A stretch of DNA of 64,000 nt, from assembly GCF_047663525.1 (NCBI RefSeq), contig NC_092600.1, positions 8,591,501 to 8,655,500 of the forward strand, given 5' to 3'. Shown piece by piece: positions 26,401 through 38,100 of this stretch. A program made the translations under genes and the position numbers. The notes beneath the pieces were generated by a model that was given only the letters and a program-made list of their open reading frames with translations, was not told the DNA's origin and did not search any database. Numbering within the stretch: position 1 is the stretch's first letter; each line of letters begins with the position of its first letter. Origin of the DNA: Anas platyrhynchos. Lineage: Eukaryota > Chordata > Aves > Anseriformes > Anatidae.

Positions 26401-29400
26401 ATAGTTCCTCAAACCAGACACAGCCCATTTCTATGGCCCTGCAGACTACAGTTCAGTAACGGCTGATCTAGAAAATGGTTTTAAACAAATGGTTTTAAAG
26501 AAACTTAATCAAATTTTCATTTGAAAAGTAGGTTTTTCCAAATAAAAATAATCTTTCATGACCTTCCTTAAGACAGTGAACCCTAAAAACTGTAACAAGG
26601 GTGGATCTTTCCTAAATGAAAGTCCATATAAAAATTTGAGAAGTGAAGTTTGTCTTCTTTTTAAACCTGTCAACAATTAATTTTGATAAAGATTTTTTTC
26701 TCCCTTTTTGTTTTTCAGCTGCTACTAACATGAAGTGGATTGAAGCTAAAATGAAAGTAAGTTGTTCTGAAAATGCGGAATTTGTTTCTAGTCTGGCTAG
26801 CAGTTCACATAGACTTGTGCTCAGCAGTGGAGAGAGATGTAGCAACTAGGAGGGTTATATGAATCAAAATCCAAGTTTTCTAAACTGTTGTAGTACTTTA
26901 AAATATCTTTGCCACAAAGCTAGATTAAATCTAATTTTAGAATTCTACAGAGACTATCAGAGCAGTAGGTACTAAATTTAGCAGAACTAAACACAAGTCA
27001 GTACTTGCCGACAGTTAGATTAGTCACACAGCCTTCACTGTTGCTTTCATCTTACCTCTAATTATAGAGTTCTAATCTTAAGTGTAAAACATTTTTTTAA
27101 GGGAGTGGACAGATGTGGCATGCTGGACTATTTGTCTTGCACCTCTTGCAGATGTGTGGCTTTGTTGCTTCCTCTGCCTTATTAAAACATCCGTAAAAGC
27201 TCTTCTTTCAGTCCTGCTTTCTTCCATGCTTAAATTGGGCAACTAGCCAGATTTACACAGCTGACTTAGTTGTAAACATATTTACAGTCCAGGCTTAGCT
27301 CAAAACCTAAGGAGCTTAATAAGATGCACTGTATGTTTGGTTGGTGGGTTTTTTGTTTATAAATCAGAACTTGTTTCCTTTTTAGGGAAAACTGTTCCAA
27401 ATTTAAGCTCATCTGCCCTCTTTTTTTGTTTATAGACTTTTTTCAGGTTGTATCAGAGCAAAGAACACTTTACATATTCTCTACATCAAAAATAATCTGC
27501 AGCAATTTTTGTAAACAAAAATCCTTCAGAATGATCTCAAAAATGAGAGCCTTTAATCAGAACAATGAAGTGTAATTAGCTCAAGTAGAACCAGTGTTGA
27601 AACTTGCAAACACTATTTCTGTGCCAGTATTCCATCTCTGTTTATGTTGTCTATGAATTCTTTGCTTTATCTAGAACAATACTATAGCTACAGTTTTGTA
27701 GTACAAGACTATGAGTTCAAGTTAGAATGGGTTTGTGACTCAAATATTAGAAGTGTTTGTGGCTGTTACCCATGTGGTTTATTTTCTGGCTATATCAAAA
27801 CTGTTGTAGCAGATAGAGGTAAGTGCAAGCATGGTGAAATACGCATACAAAGCTAATCATTAACCTTCTTTTGGCATTGCTTGACTCCCTAATACATGCG
27901 CAAGCATCACATCTTGCATGTGAGATTTACCATTTAAAATAACATCTTTGTTTTGCAGCAGAATCCTTTGTAGCACTAGGGTTCAATCTAGCAGAAAACC
28001 ATTGTTCAAAACTGGGCTGTTTACCCTGCAGTCACCTTTCCACAATTCTGGGTCACCTTTCCAGCCCTTTCATATGTTACTGATTGGCAGCTTTCCCATG
28101 CCTATTCCAAACTCCTGATCAGTTGAGATTCCTAGTACTAGAATGACAACTGTTGCTTTTCCTGAAACTGATCACACCTTTGCAAGTTTCACTTTTTGTC
28201 TGGCAGCAACAATCCCAGCAATACTTGAAGTGTTTGTTTTAAACTACAGAGCAGAAATAGCATTAAAAAAAGGAAAATCAGTTAACTAAGTTTATTTTCT
28301 TATTCTACATCTATTTATGCCCAGAATTCAGACAGTCTAGAAACAGCTACTTTTTTCAGAATAACAGGACATTGACACATACCTAGCACTTTTCATTTAT
28401 AAGATTCACTTTTTTGTATAAAAGCAAATCAGTTAAGTGCGGCTGGGTATTTGCAAGACATTACAGTGGATATTTTATCCTTGTTTTTTAGCTTTGCATG
28501 TAATTTTTGGTGCATGCAACAGCAATAAAGTCAGCAATGTAGATGTCAGTAGATTTTACTATTGCTTTTCAACTTTGGAAAGGATTGGAAATGGAAGTGA
28601 TGCCCTCTTATCTAGTTATAGTTTTACATTAAATTAGATCATTTTTCCTTTAAGACTTTATTTCAGGAGTGATCAAATTTTGAAAGTACAACTGAGAGAT
28701 TTCTGACTAACAGTGACTGTCTAGGACTCACACAGAGGAAAGGGTAACAATGAACTGCTGTTGTATATTTTGTCTTTGGCTGTGGTTGGTTGCAACTTAC
28801 TGGAATAAACAAATAGCAGAACATACACAGCTGCTATTCCAGCTATAGATACTGAGTAAAGTTGAGGCATGTAGAACTCGTGAAAAATCATGCATGAAGG
28901 TAAAGCCGTAAGTTCTATTTTGCCTCTTCTGCGTAGTTGCTTTAAATTTTATGCTGACATCAGATGCTGAATTTCTGACAGTAAACACTACAAAAATAAA
29001 TTCCTATCAGCTTTTTTTTTTTTTAGAATGGTATACTTTTTTGATTCTCATTGAATAGGAAAAATAAAAACAACAAACCCCCCTTTAATACATCTCTGCT
29101 CATCCTCATCAGCTTACCCTTCAACAATGTATTACATTCATGTTTTCAGCTGTACAGAACTAAAACTTATAATCTGAAATTTTAATAATTAATCTTTGTG
29201 ATGCAGGAGCTTGGAGTGAGTACTAACGCAAACTACAAGATAACCTTCATGTTGGACAGTGCTGCCATGATAACAGTGCACACTCCTAGAAGAGGACTGA
29301 TAGATGTAAGTACCATTTTTCCCCCCTGATCCTTTTCTACATTTAGCTGACATGTTACCATACCCCTTTGAAATATTTAACAAAGTTGTGTTGGAGTTTT

Positions 29401-32400
29401 CATGCAAGAAAATTGGGAGAATATCTGAAGCATAGATTTTCTACAGAAATCCTCTATTAATGATTAGTATTTAAAATAGCTCATATGGATAGCACTGATT
29501 TCAAATCAAGTAATAAATAATTTGTGAAAAAATTTAGTACAAAGGTTTTGTTTACCATTTCAATTCCTTTCCCATATTAAAGCCTAACTAACTACCTGGT
29601 AACTTCAGTCCATTTGAGTTTGGATTTAAATTTGTATAGACTGGTATTTTTTCCTCCTGCATGTGATCTGATTTACGTGAGGTAACCTTTCATGCATTAT
29701 TCTTGCAGGTGAAGCCTCTTGGCGTTATCTGGGGAAAATTTTCAGAATATTACAGCAAAAAAAATACTATTATGTTTGATGATATTGGCCGAAACTTCCT
29801 AATGAATCCACAAAATGGACTCAAGGTAATTTTAACTGGAATTTTCATGTATTACTACTTTTACTTATGCTTCAAGTAGTACTTTCTCATATGTTTTGTT
29901 TTATCTTAAAGACTATTCTTAACTAGCAAAGATGCATATTTTATTGTATTTTTTATTTGAATTGCCATTTGTCTGGACTAACATTTCCCCAACAGTAGTT
30001 TTAAATAAGCTTTAATTCACTATTGAGTTTTTAAGAGACTACCAAAATCACTGAAATTATTTCTGCTTAAATTGTACCTGCAAACTATAACCATGCTAGG
30101 CATTGCTGACAGGCACCATTAAAACATGATGTTCAATCTCAAGGGTGATTCTATTCAGAAAATAAGTCAAATAACAAGCTGCCATACTTCATGTTAGCAT
30201 GCCAACGTAATAGCAAGCATTCTGTTCCTGGTTAATAATTAATACCTGGAGCCATTTTGACTGCAGAACAGCAAATATTTCATTTTATAAAATTGTTGAC
30301 CGGTTCCTGTTCCAAAACTTCTAATCATCAGTGCTTGTTCTGAATAAGAATGGAACTTAAATTTCTACGATGCAACAGTATGGTACTAAAAGAACCCCCA
30401 CAAATTTATTTTAAAAAATCAAATGCAGAAATCCAAGATGTTTCTTAGAAAATATCCGTGATTTGAAGATAGCAATTGATGAGATCTATCACCATGACAT
30501 TAATTGGAACTGTACAAATATATGAAACACAGAAATATATTAAAGATATTGCTGGGAGAGGATTAGCCAGAGAGCTCCCTCTAGCTTAGATTTCCAAGAT
30601 GTTTGTCAAAATGTTATTAAGAGAACTGCAGACAAGAACGTTGAATCACTAAAACAAGACACAGGTATAATGTATTCCAAGCTTAAAGCAGTTGTCAGAT
30701 AAGCTTTATTTCTGACATCTCTTGTCACAGAAGCTATGATCGTAGTCAAATGCTTTTTGTTGAAAAAAATCATCTGGTTCCAGTGATGCCACACAACTCA
30801 AAGCAGAGCTGAAAACCCCTCATTTCTCCTGCAAAAATATCTATGAAATCACTTTAGAAAATGTGACAGTCCATTGCAGACCAATCTATCGTCTAACTGG
30901 GAGGGAAAGGCCTGAAGAAACGAAAGACTGACAGAACAATTTGCTTCTGGGTGGGCATGCAAGACAAAAATCCAGATTGCATCAATAAAAAACAAATTGG
31001 AGGTGGCCAATAATGGAAAGTTTTTCTTGCTCTTACCTAAAAGAAGTCATAACACAACACAGTATTGAAAAGGTGCTTTAATTAGGTGATAAGTGCTATA
31101 GAATTGGAAGTGTTTTTCCTCACTTGGAGCAAATGATTATACCCAATTTATTTATTTCGTATAGATAAGGCCTTTCATGAAAGCACACTTAAATCGGGAT
31201 AAAGACAAGGAGCTTCTAAAGCTCACTCAATACCTCAAAGAAATAGCAAAATTAGATGACTTTTTGGAGCTGAATCACAAACATTGGGAAAGGTAAGAAC
31301 AAAGTCAAAATTTACTTCTTTCTCTCTCTTACACCACTGCATTTTGCTTAAGGTCAGATGTACAAAGACCAAGAAACAACTGAACTGATGAACTTTGACA
31401 TCACTTACAATTATCTTTAGTTTGAGTGTGTTCTTAAAGAGGCAGCTTAAACACTACTGCCTTGTTAAGGAGTTAGGATTTTGATAGATTGTACCTTCTT
31501 TCTTAATTCTTCAGAGTTAAGGACCAGCAATTGTTTTCACTGAAGTAGTTATGCTTACTAAAAGGAAAAGAATTTCTGAAGAAGCCAGCTCACTGTAAAT
31601 CTCTTTCCACTCCTACAAAGTTAGACTGGCAGTTCAGATCTTAGGTCCTTTGCAGCCAGGCATCTTTTCTAGTGGTTACTTCTGAGATTTGGGGTATTAC
31701 CGTGTGGTGCTCAGGCACTATCCATGTTGTGGGGTATTTCAGTATTTGTCAACACTGAAACAGTTTACTGCATTACTGAGGTCTCCAAATGCTTAAGGCA
31801 CCAGTTACTATCCTAGTTCTTGCTGTAGAACAACTAGTTGGAATTGTTTGGGCAAAGTTTTTTGATTTTATGCATCAACCTGAAATTTCAATACATGTGA
31901 AAAAGAAGCGTGCATAATGTTATTGGAAAACACTCATACTGTGCTTAAAAGAAAATTTTATTTACAAGGCTGTTCTCTTTTGTTTCTGATTAAAAAAGAA
32001 CGTCAATGCTAGATTTTAAAAGCACTGGAATTTATTGGATGTTTCACAGTTAGTGCCAGTTAAATTAATTGGATTTTTTTAGGGTGTTTGCAAAGTCTTC
32101 AGTGTCACCACATAGCCAGATTGTTCCAGCTGCGGCAGTAAGAGAACTATGAGATTAGACAACAAATTTTTTCGAGTAACTTGGTTTTTCTAAAGAAGAG
32201 AGTGGAAGACTGTTCTTTTCAGGTTTTACTGGATGACTTTAAAGTCTTAAATTTATTTGAAGGGGTCTGGTATCTAACATGCCTTTCTATCTTAAAGGTT
32301 ATATAGCCACTTTTAACTGGTATTTTTAACCTCTTCAAATTGTTTAATTCTAATTTTCTTTCCCCCTTTTGTTTAAAATCTTACACAGTTTAACTAAAAA

Positions 32401-32641
32401 CGTTGAGTTACCGCAAGATGACCAATCATGGAATTAGGAGAAAGTGAACTCAGATAACAAAGCCATTAATTTGATCACATTCTAATTTTCTTTTGGTGAT
32501 TAATAACCAGATTTTTAGTGAGAAAAAGTAGATTCACAGTTTGTGCTTATAAAAGGTAAGATATATTTGGGCCTGCCTCTTTCTTTCTGTGAAACTATTT
32601 TTGTTTCTTTCAGGTATCTTTCAAAGAAGCAAGGACAATAA
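23322..32641 (+). CDS. UBLCP1: UBLCP1, ubiquitin-like-domain CTD phosphatase 1 (complete)
   Basis: UBLCP1 is a nuclear Ser/Thr phosphatase that binds the 26S proteasome through its ubiquitin-like domain and dephosphorylates it. Coding exons: 23322-23475, 23882-23973, 24307-24392, 24484-24599, 25650-25748, 26719-26756, 29207-29305, 29709-29825, 31165-31292, 32614-32641. All introns are GT-AG and the phases agree. The sum is 957 nt, that is 318 residues plus stop, the length I recall for the human protein. Residues about 3-81 form the ubiquitin-like domain. The HAD/FCP1-type phosphatase domain follows from about residue 133, with catalytic D143 and D145 in [10 protein letters not shown]183-A-T as motif II and D252-D253 in FDDIGRNF. 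The C-terminus is YLSKKQGQ. The start is the first ATG of the exon that begins at 23,294 after TTTTTCAG. It is head-to-head with RNF145, as in mammals. No defect is seen. Confidence 0.98.
24484..24599 (+). CDS. UBLCP1: UBLCP1 catalytic DxDxT exon
   Basis: This exon covers residues 111-150 and contains the HAD nucleophile motif: D143 is the presumed phospho-acceptor and D145 the general acid/base. It is preceded by the linker [20 protein letters not shown]. The donor splits codon 150 (Asp), which is completed at 25,650. Reading through the donor gives a short open frame ending near 24,691, which is intronic. Confidence 0.95.
26719..26756 (+). CDS. UBLCP1: UBLCP1 38-nt microexon
   Basis: This 38-nt exon carries the end of codon 183 to codon 195 (second motif S-A-T-N then MKWIEAKMK). 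It has a pyrimidine-rich acceptor ending TTTTTCAG and a GTAAGT donor. It is flanked by introns of about 970 bp and 2,450 bp, and skipping it would shift the frame and destroy the phosphatase domain. Confidence 0.95.
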
Positions 32642-33695
32642 CACTAACAAAATTGCGTAGCACTGAATTGAAGGGAACGTAACTAAGATCATTGGACTTT
32701 TCCTTGCTTTTACGCTAGAGTATAATAGTGCTGGACACTGGATCCGATGCCAGAATGACTGCTATACTTGGTCTTCCAGTTGGTTGGTTATGGGGTTTTG
32801 GGTTTTTGTTTATTTTGTTGTTGGTTCGTGTTTTTTTTTTTTGTTCCCCCCCAAAAAAAAAAAGATCACAGCAATAAGCTCAAAGTGGGAGAAAGATGTC
32901 AGTTACTTTTTCTTGCTTTCAGTTCTGGTGTTACTATTTAAAATATTTTCCTCTCCTTTTCTGCTGAAGTACAACCATAACCATTAAAGACCAAAACCAT
33001 TCTGAAACTAGAAAAAAATTTAGACCAAAAATGTTGAGTAAGGAGCCAACTTTGGCAGTGTATGAATTGTATAAGCCCTCTATTCCCTCTATCTTTAGAA
33101 ACAGTCTCCCTCTCCCATTCCAGTATTTAAATCTATAAATTACAAGTTGTCTAAGTTTGGTATGTATTAGTATATCAGTGTTTCTCTGTGCAAGACATTA
33201 AGAGGGGAAGGCACCACCTCTGTGGCCAATTTACCCCAATGTGTGAACTTGTACTATAAAGCAGTGTTTACTGGAAAATAGAAGACTGAAGTTTGAGGGA
33301 GAGAAACCCACTCTTTTTGGTAACTGAAAAGCAGTCTGCCTGAAAAATTCTCATGTCAGATAAAGGGTTTAAACCTCAGATAGGAAAGTCACATTCCTAA
33401 CAAAGCATGAACAAAACCCTTGTTCTCTTCTAGCTAAATCTTGTCAAAGTGCAAACACTGTGTTTAAATACAATATTCAGCCATACTGTTCTTAAAATAT
33501 CATTTACTTGCGCTGCTTATGCCTGCACTATAGAAGTGTGATGTGACTGCTATTCGGCATTACCAACACTTGTGCATTATGCAGTTCATGTATTTGAAAG
33601 AAGACTGACCCTTTCAAATAAAAATGGTATATATTGTTCTTAAGGAACTATAGCAGTTGTGTAAATAATAAATACCTTTTTTCATAACTTGTGTC
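32642..33695 (+). other. UBLCP1: UBLCP1 3' untranslated region
   Basis: About 1 kb follows the stop codon. It includes a GT-rich low-complexity block near 32,775-32,850 and a T12/A11 inverted repeat at 32831-32863. An ATTAAA at 32983-32988 and an AATAAA at 33617-33622 could give shorter ends. The best end is the AATAAA at 33667-33672, because a GT-rich stretch follows it. Confidence 0.75.
33667..33672 (+). terminator. UBLCP1: UBLCP1 poly(A) signal
   Basis: A canonical AATAAA is followed about 20 bp later by GTGTCCTGTGCTGTTTT, a typical GU-rich downstream element. Cleavage is expected near 33,690. Confidence 0.8.
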
Positions 33696-34929
33696 CTGTG
33701 CTGTTTTAAATATTTGTTTTCTATATTAGAGAATCCATCAATAATTTTCATCTTGGGTGAAGTTTTTCTTTTTTTAAAGGGGTGTGGGGGGGTTCTTCAG
33801 ACTCCAGAGAACACTGATTTTGCATTAGTTGGTAAGAGAGCAGTATATGCCACTGCAGATTAGAGCAGTGGTATTTAATAGTGAAGCATGTAGCTGCACA
33901 AGAAAGGAAGCTTGACAGCAAATGTCAGAATGTCAGGACAGCAGACACAAATGAGCTGTTAAGATGAGCATGTTAGGCTCCAGCTCAGTGACCTGTCAGA
34001 AAATATACAGTTTCTTATCTGCTGCTCTTTGTGGTTTAGTGCCAACTCAAGCTGTGTTTTAAACTGGTAAACCTGAACTCTGATGCATAAAAATCTTTGT
34101 TTTAGGTAAGTACAGAGGATGAATTTCTGAAGTTTTGTCTCCTAGAGCCAATTTCTGAACTAGAAGGCTGACTCACCCATGTACTTCCAGTGTAGATACA
34201 CTCCATGGGGTTTGAACAGGGAACTTTTACATGGATTTTAAATAGAAAGGCTGCAGTAGTATCAATTTTGAGATATAGGATTTATATACATAGTACTAGA
34301 ATATCTTTCTATTTAAAGAATGTCAAGGCATTGTACCTGAATTACCTCTAGAACACTCTGAGCCAGCCAGATGGAGAAAACAGAACCAAGGGAATGTATT
34401 TAAACATGTGCCCATATCTTTTTGCTCAAAGGTGGTCTACAAACAGAAGTTTTATAGTGAATAAGTTGTGCTCCTTTCTTTCGCTTTATACAAGGGACTT
34501 TAAAAAAAAGAATCTCAGTTTCTGATTTCAGTAACACCAGGATTTCATCCCAGAATTTCAAAGTATGTGCTAATCTGAAACAGATGTGCAACCCCCTTTT
34601 AAATATCTTATAAACTGAACTGGAATATATGAGAATGGTCTGGATGTAGTGGTAACTCATAATGGTTGCTGACAAGTCATTTTGTCTTTTATGACTGATA
34701 TTGTTTTCCTTATCATATTTTATGTTTGAAAACTGGTCTTGCAATTTGAATAGCTTTGCAAAAGAAGCCTGTGTATTTCACTGGCTGTCTTTGGAAAATG
34801 CTGCAGCAATTTACTTGGCTTGATTGAGGTATATAAAACTACAAAGCCGTAAATAAGGAGAGCACAAAACTAACATTCACCAAGTCTCACAGTACTAGAG
34901 CAAGGGCTTACCCAAACGAATAGGAGAGT

Positions 34930-35110
34930 GGCTTAAAACTGCTAAGAGTGACAGGTAATGATCTGGAATTTGTTGCCAACATTCCCAGTTGAGGCAGGTG
35001 GCATCAGCAGGTTTAGAAAGGAATTGGACAACTTGATGAACACAGTCCATAGTCAGGTGCTAAAGGATATAGGCTAGGAAGCCATAATATGCCTTAACAC
35101 AAATTACAGG
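34930..35110 (+). mobile_element. Ancient CR1/L3-type LINE fragment
   Basis: The stretch containing 'ctggaatttgttgcc', 'ggtggcatcagcaggttta' and 'aaggaattggacaacttgatg' matches the remembered 3' region of old vertebrate CR1/L3 elements, where a reverse-transcriptase tail passes into the 3' UTR. It is heavily mutated, without an open frame. A repeat-library search is needed to give the subfamily. Confidence 0.5.
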
Positions 35111-38100
35111 TGCCTATGAAATCGGGTAGCACACACGCAGCAGCCAAGCCTACAGAACTCCTTTAGCCACTGCTGGGGACCGGGTGGGACTTCAGCCAAA
35201 GCAGCACAGCTCGTGTCTGTACTAGAGGACTTCTCTAGGTTGTGCCTAGATTATAGAACATCATCTGTGGTGCCAAACAACCAAAATTTAACATAGCTGT
35301 TAAGATACCTTTCTCACTAGCAACAAAAATGTTTTATGCTCATAGGTTCAGAGGAAAACACCTCTGCTGACATTCTATCTCTCCATTTCAATAGGGGATA
35401 TTTCCAAAGCCTTGGCAATAACCATCAACACCAAAAGTTTAAAGCCCTGTTCTCCCTTAATTTCAGTTTCCATTTAGACTATATTAAGCTCCCTGAGATG
35501 TATTTCACAGTGTTTTTCACAATCTGTTAAACAAAAGAGCATTAAAATGATCAAAGACAAGACAAGTGTAACTTAATTACAGAGCTCTTCTTACTGTTAT
35601 GTGAAACTCTGTAGAAGCAATAAATGGACTAGTCTGAGGTATTCCAAATATTTTCATGTGGCAGACTGTACTGGACTCCCAGTACATGTCAAGTATTTTG
35701 TATGGTGTTCTGTTTGATTATTCATACCAAAAGAGACAGTCCATTTAAAAATGAAGTTATTTCTGTAAGCTCTGGATATCTGACAAGTCTAATATCTCAC
35801 TGTGGCATGAATGCTCATCACTGGAGGTACACAGTGACAGCTGAAGCCAAGAACTGAACTGCAAATTCAACTCCACAAATCCTGCTGCATGACTGTGAAA
35901 TTTACAGCTAGTTGCCAATTTTTATTCCTGACTTGACATGCAACTGACAGCAAGTGGATGCCAAAGGGTTTAAGACAATTTTCCACTCTGTCTCTTCAGG
36001 ATGTATTTAAGACTGATGTGAGAAGTGCTGAATACTTCCTTTCTTCCAATAAAATGAAGCCTAGGTAAAAACTGTTTCAGAGAGAAAAAAGTGCACAGTT
36101 CCCTGATTCATTAAGGCTGTTTAAAAAAACAGAAGTGCTGGATGAAGAGGTGTCAGAGGGCAGAAACCTTTGACATTCCTCTATCATCACTACAGCAGTC
36201 ATTATAGACACTACCCAAAATTAGTGGGCCACCACTGCACCCGGATTAAGGTGGCTGAGAGACTGATGGAGAAAGATTGGAGTGAAAAAGGTGATGTGAG
36301 GGAGAAAGCGTGGGACTATAAGAGAAAAATATTGATCTCTCCCACAGAAGACAATGAGTTTCTTGTATAGGTAATATTAGTGACGTTTTGTGACAGACAC
36401 AAGTAGCCAAAGTACTGACACCCACACTCTAAAAGGGCTATGTACTTAGGACATGGTTTACATATAAGCTACTCAAAGGTCTGAAAGAACTGCCTTATAG
36501 CTAGAAATGAGTAATTTCAGTTCGGTTTTTGGAGAGAAGGGTGAAAAGTGACTGTCATGGCTTACAGCACTGTTTGAGTCCCAGACTACACTGCCTACCT
36601 TGGACCTTTATTGCCCAGACATTATCCACTCAAGATCTCCTCTACTAAAATCCTAAATTATCTTTTGGACTCCTGATGAACGCGAGAGGCCTCAACCGCA
36701 CTGCTCAGACACCAGCCCTTTTCTGATGGTGTTGTATAACAGGACTTCAAAATGAACTATTTATACACTGATGAGCTTTCTCAAACATCCCAAACTTCTT
36801 TATTTATGCATATTTATGAAATGCGTACAGCTCAGGAGGTTCTTTGATACTGCGAGTAGTTGGATGCTCATTTTATTCTCAGGAGTCTGTGCAGAGCTTG
36901 GCACTTTTCCTTGCCACACACAGACACATACAATGCCATGTCATTAATTTCCATGTCTCTCCTAGCAAACAGTTTTCCCACCAATTCATCTTCTGTTAAG
37001 AAATAATGGGTACAAGTCAAAGGGAGCTTGTTCTCAAATTGCATAATGCTTTTAGCACTATGGGTGGGGTGGTGGGCACAGCAAAGGAAAGTGCATCATT
37101 AACACTTGATTTAAAGGGTTTTTTTCCCCCTTTCAACTGCCTAATTAGAATTGCACATCCATTCTGCTCACACACTTTTTTCAAGGTGTTTATATAAAAA
37201 AAGAGCAGCTCTTTCATTTTCAGGGCCCAGTGTCAGCTGTGGCTGCTGCATGCAAGGGAGCTGGGTGACCTGGAGCAGAGCCTGCCCCAGTCACCGCAGC
37301 TGGGTGACATCTCCTCCTCCCCTCCATTTCAGCTTCCCTGGAAGATTTGGGCTTCTATGTTATGAAACACCAAGGTTACTGCATCAGATTTTAGTGACTA
37401 CATATCTTCACCTGTGGTGCATTTGACATTTAACAGTGAAAACTTTGTTCTCCACTACTGTCCTCTCAAAAAGGAGATAAGTCAAACCCTGGATCAGAGC
37501 ACCAGGGAAGTCATAGCTCAGTATAAATGCTTGAGCCAAACACCTCAACCTTCAGATTTAACTGGGATTTTCATGTCAGTGCTAGAACTTTGTTCTATTC
37601 ATTGAAAAAAAAAGAATCCCTGGATTTTGAGTTGGATCCATCATGCTTCCTCTAAACAAAGACTGAAGTCTGACAGTCTGGCAGAAGTGACTGATATGTA
37701 GGCAAGTGGCTGTTCTGAAAATCTGTCTAGCATTGGGGGAAACATCCACAGATGAATAAAAATCAAACAAGCCCAGTTTTGACTGACACCCAGAGTTATG
37801 TTTCTGAGCATGTTCTCAGTAACACTTACAAAACCTCCAATATTTTTTTTTTTGTGCTCTAGGATTTCTCCCTCATTTCTTAAAAGCTTATGGATGTCTT
37901 AATCTGTGTATTACTGACATGGTGGACTCTAAGTGCTCCACAGGAGGCAGTGTGTTGTGGTATTGTCATGACAGAGTGCATTGATCTGCTTTGTACATTA
38001 TTCATGTTACAAGCTAGTAGCTCCTTTGGGTAAACACCAGACCATTCCTCAGGTGTTTTCCTCAGGTTTGAGACATGTTGGAAGAACAAGCAGTAGTACA

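Larger units (their letters stand above)
23476..32613 (+). other. UBLCP1: UBLCP1 introns
   Basis: The nine introns between coding exons range from 91 bp (24393-24483) to about 2.4 kb (26757-29206). I see no other exons, RNA genes or recognisable insertions in them; simple A/T tracts are common. Short open frames in these introns show no similarity. Confidence 0.7.

Noticed and set aside
34400-34744. Minus-strand frame of 114 codons considered as an IL12B exon
   Set aside because: Sequence shows no immunoglobulin or fibronectin features, is too long for a cytokine exon and lacks splice borders.
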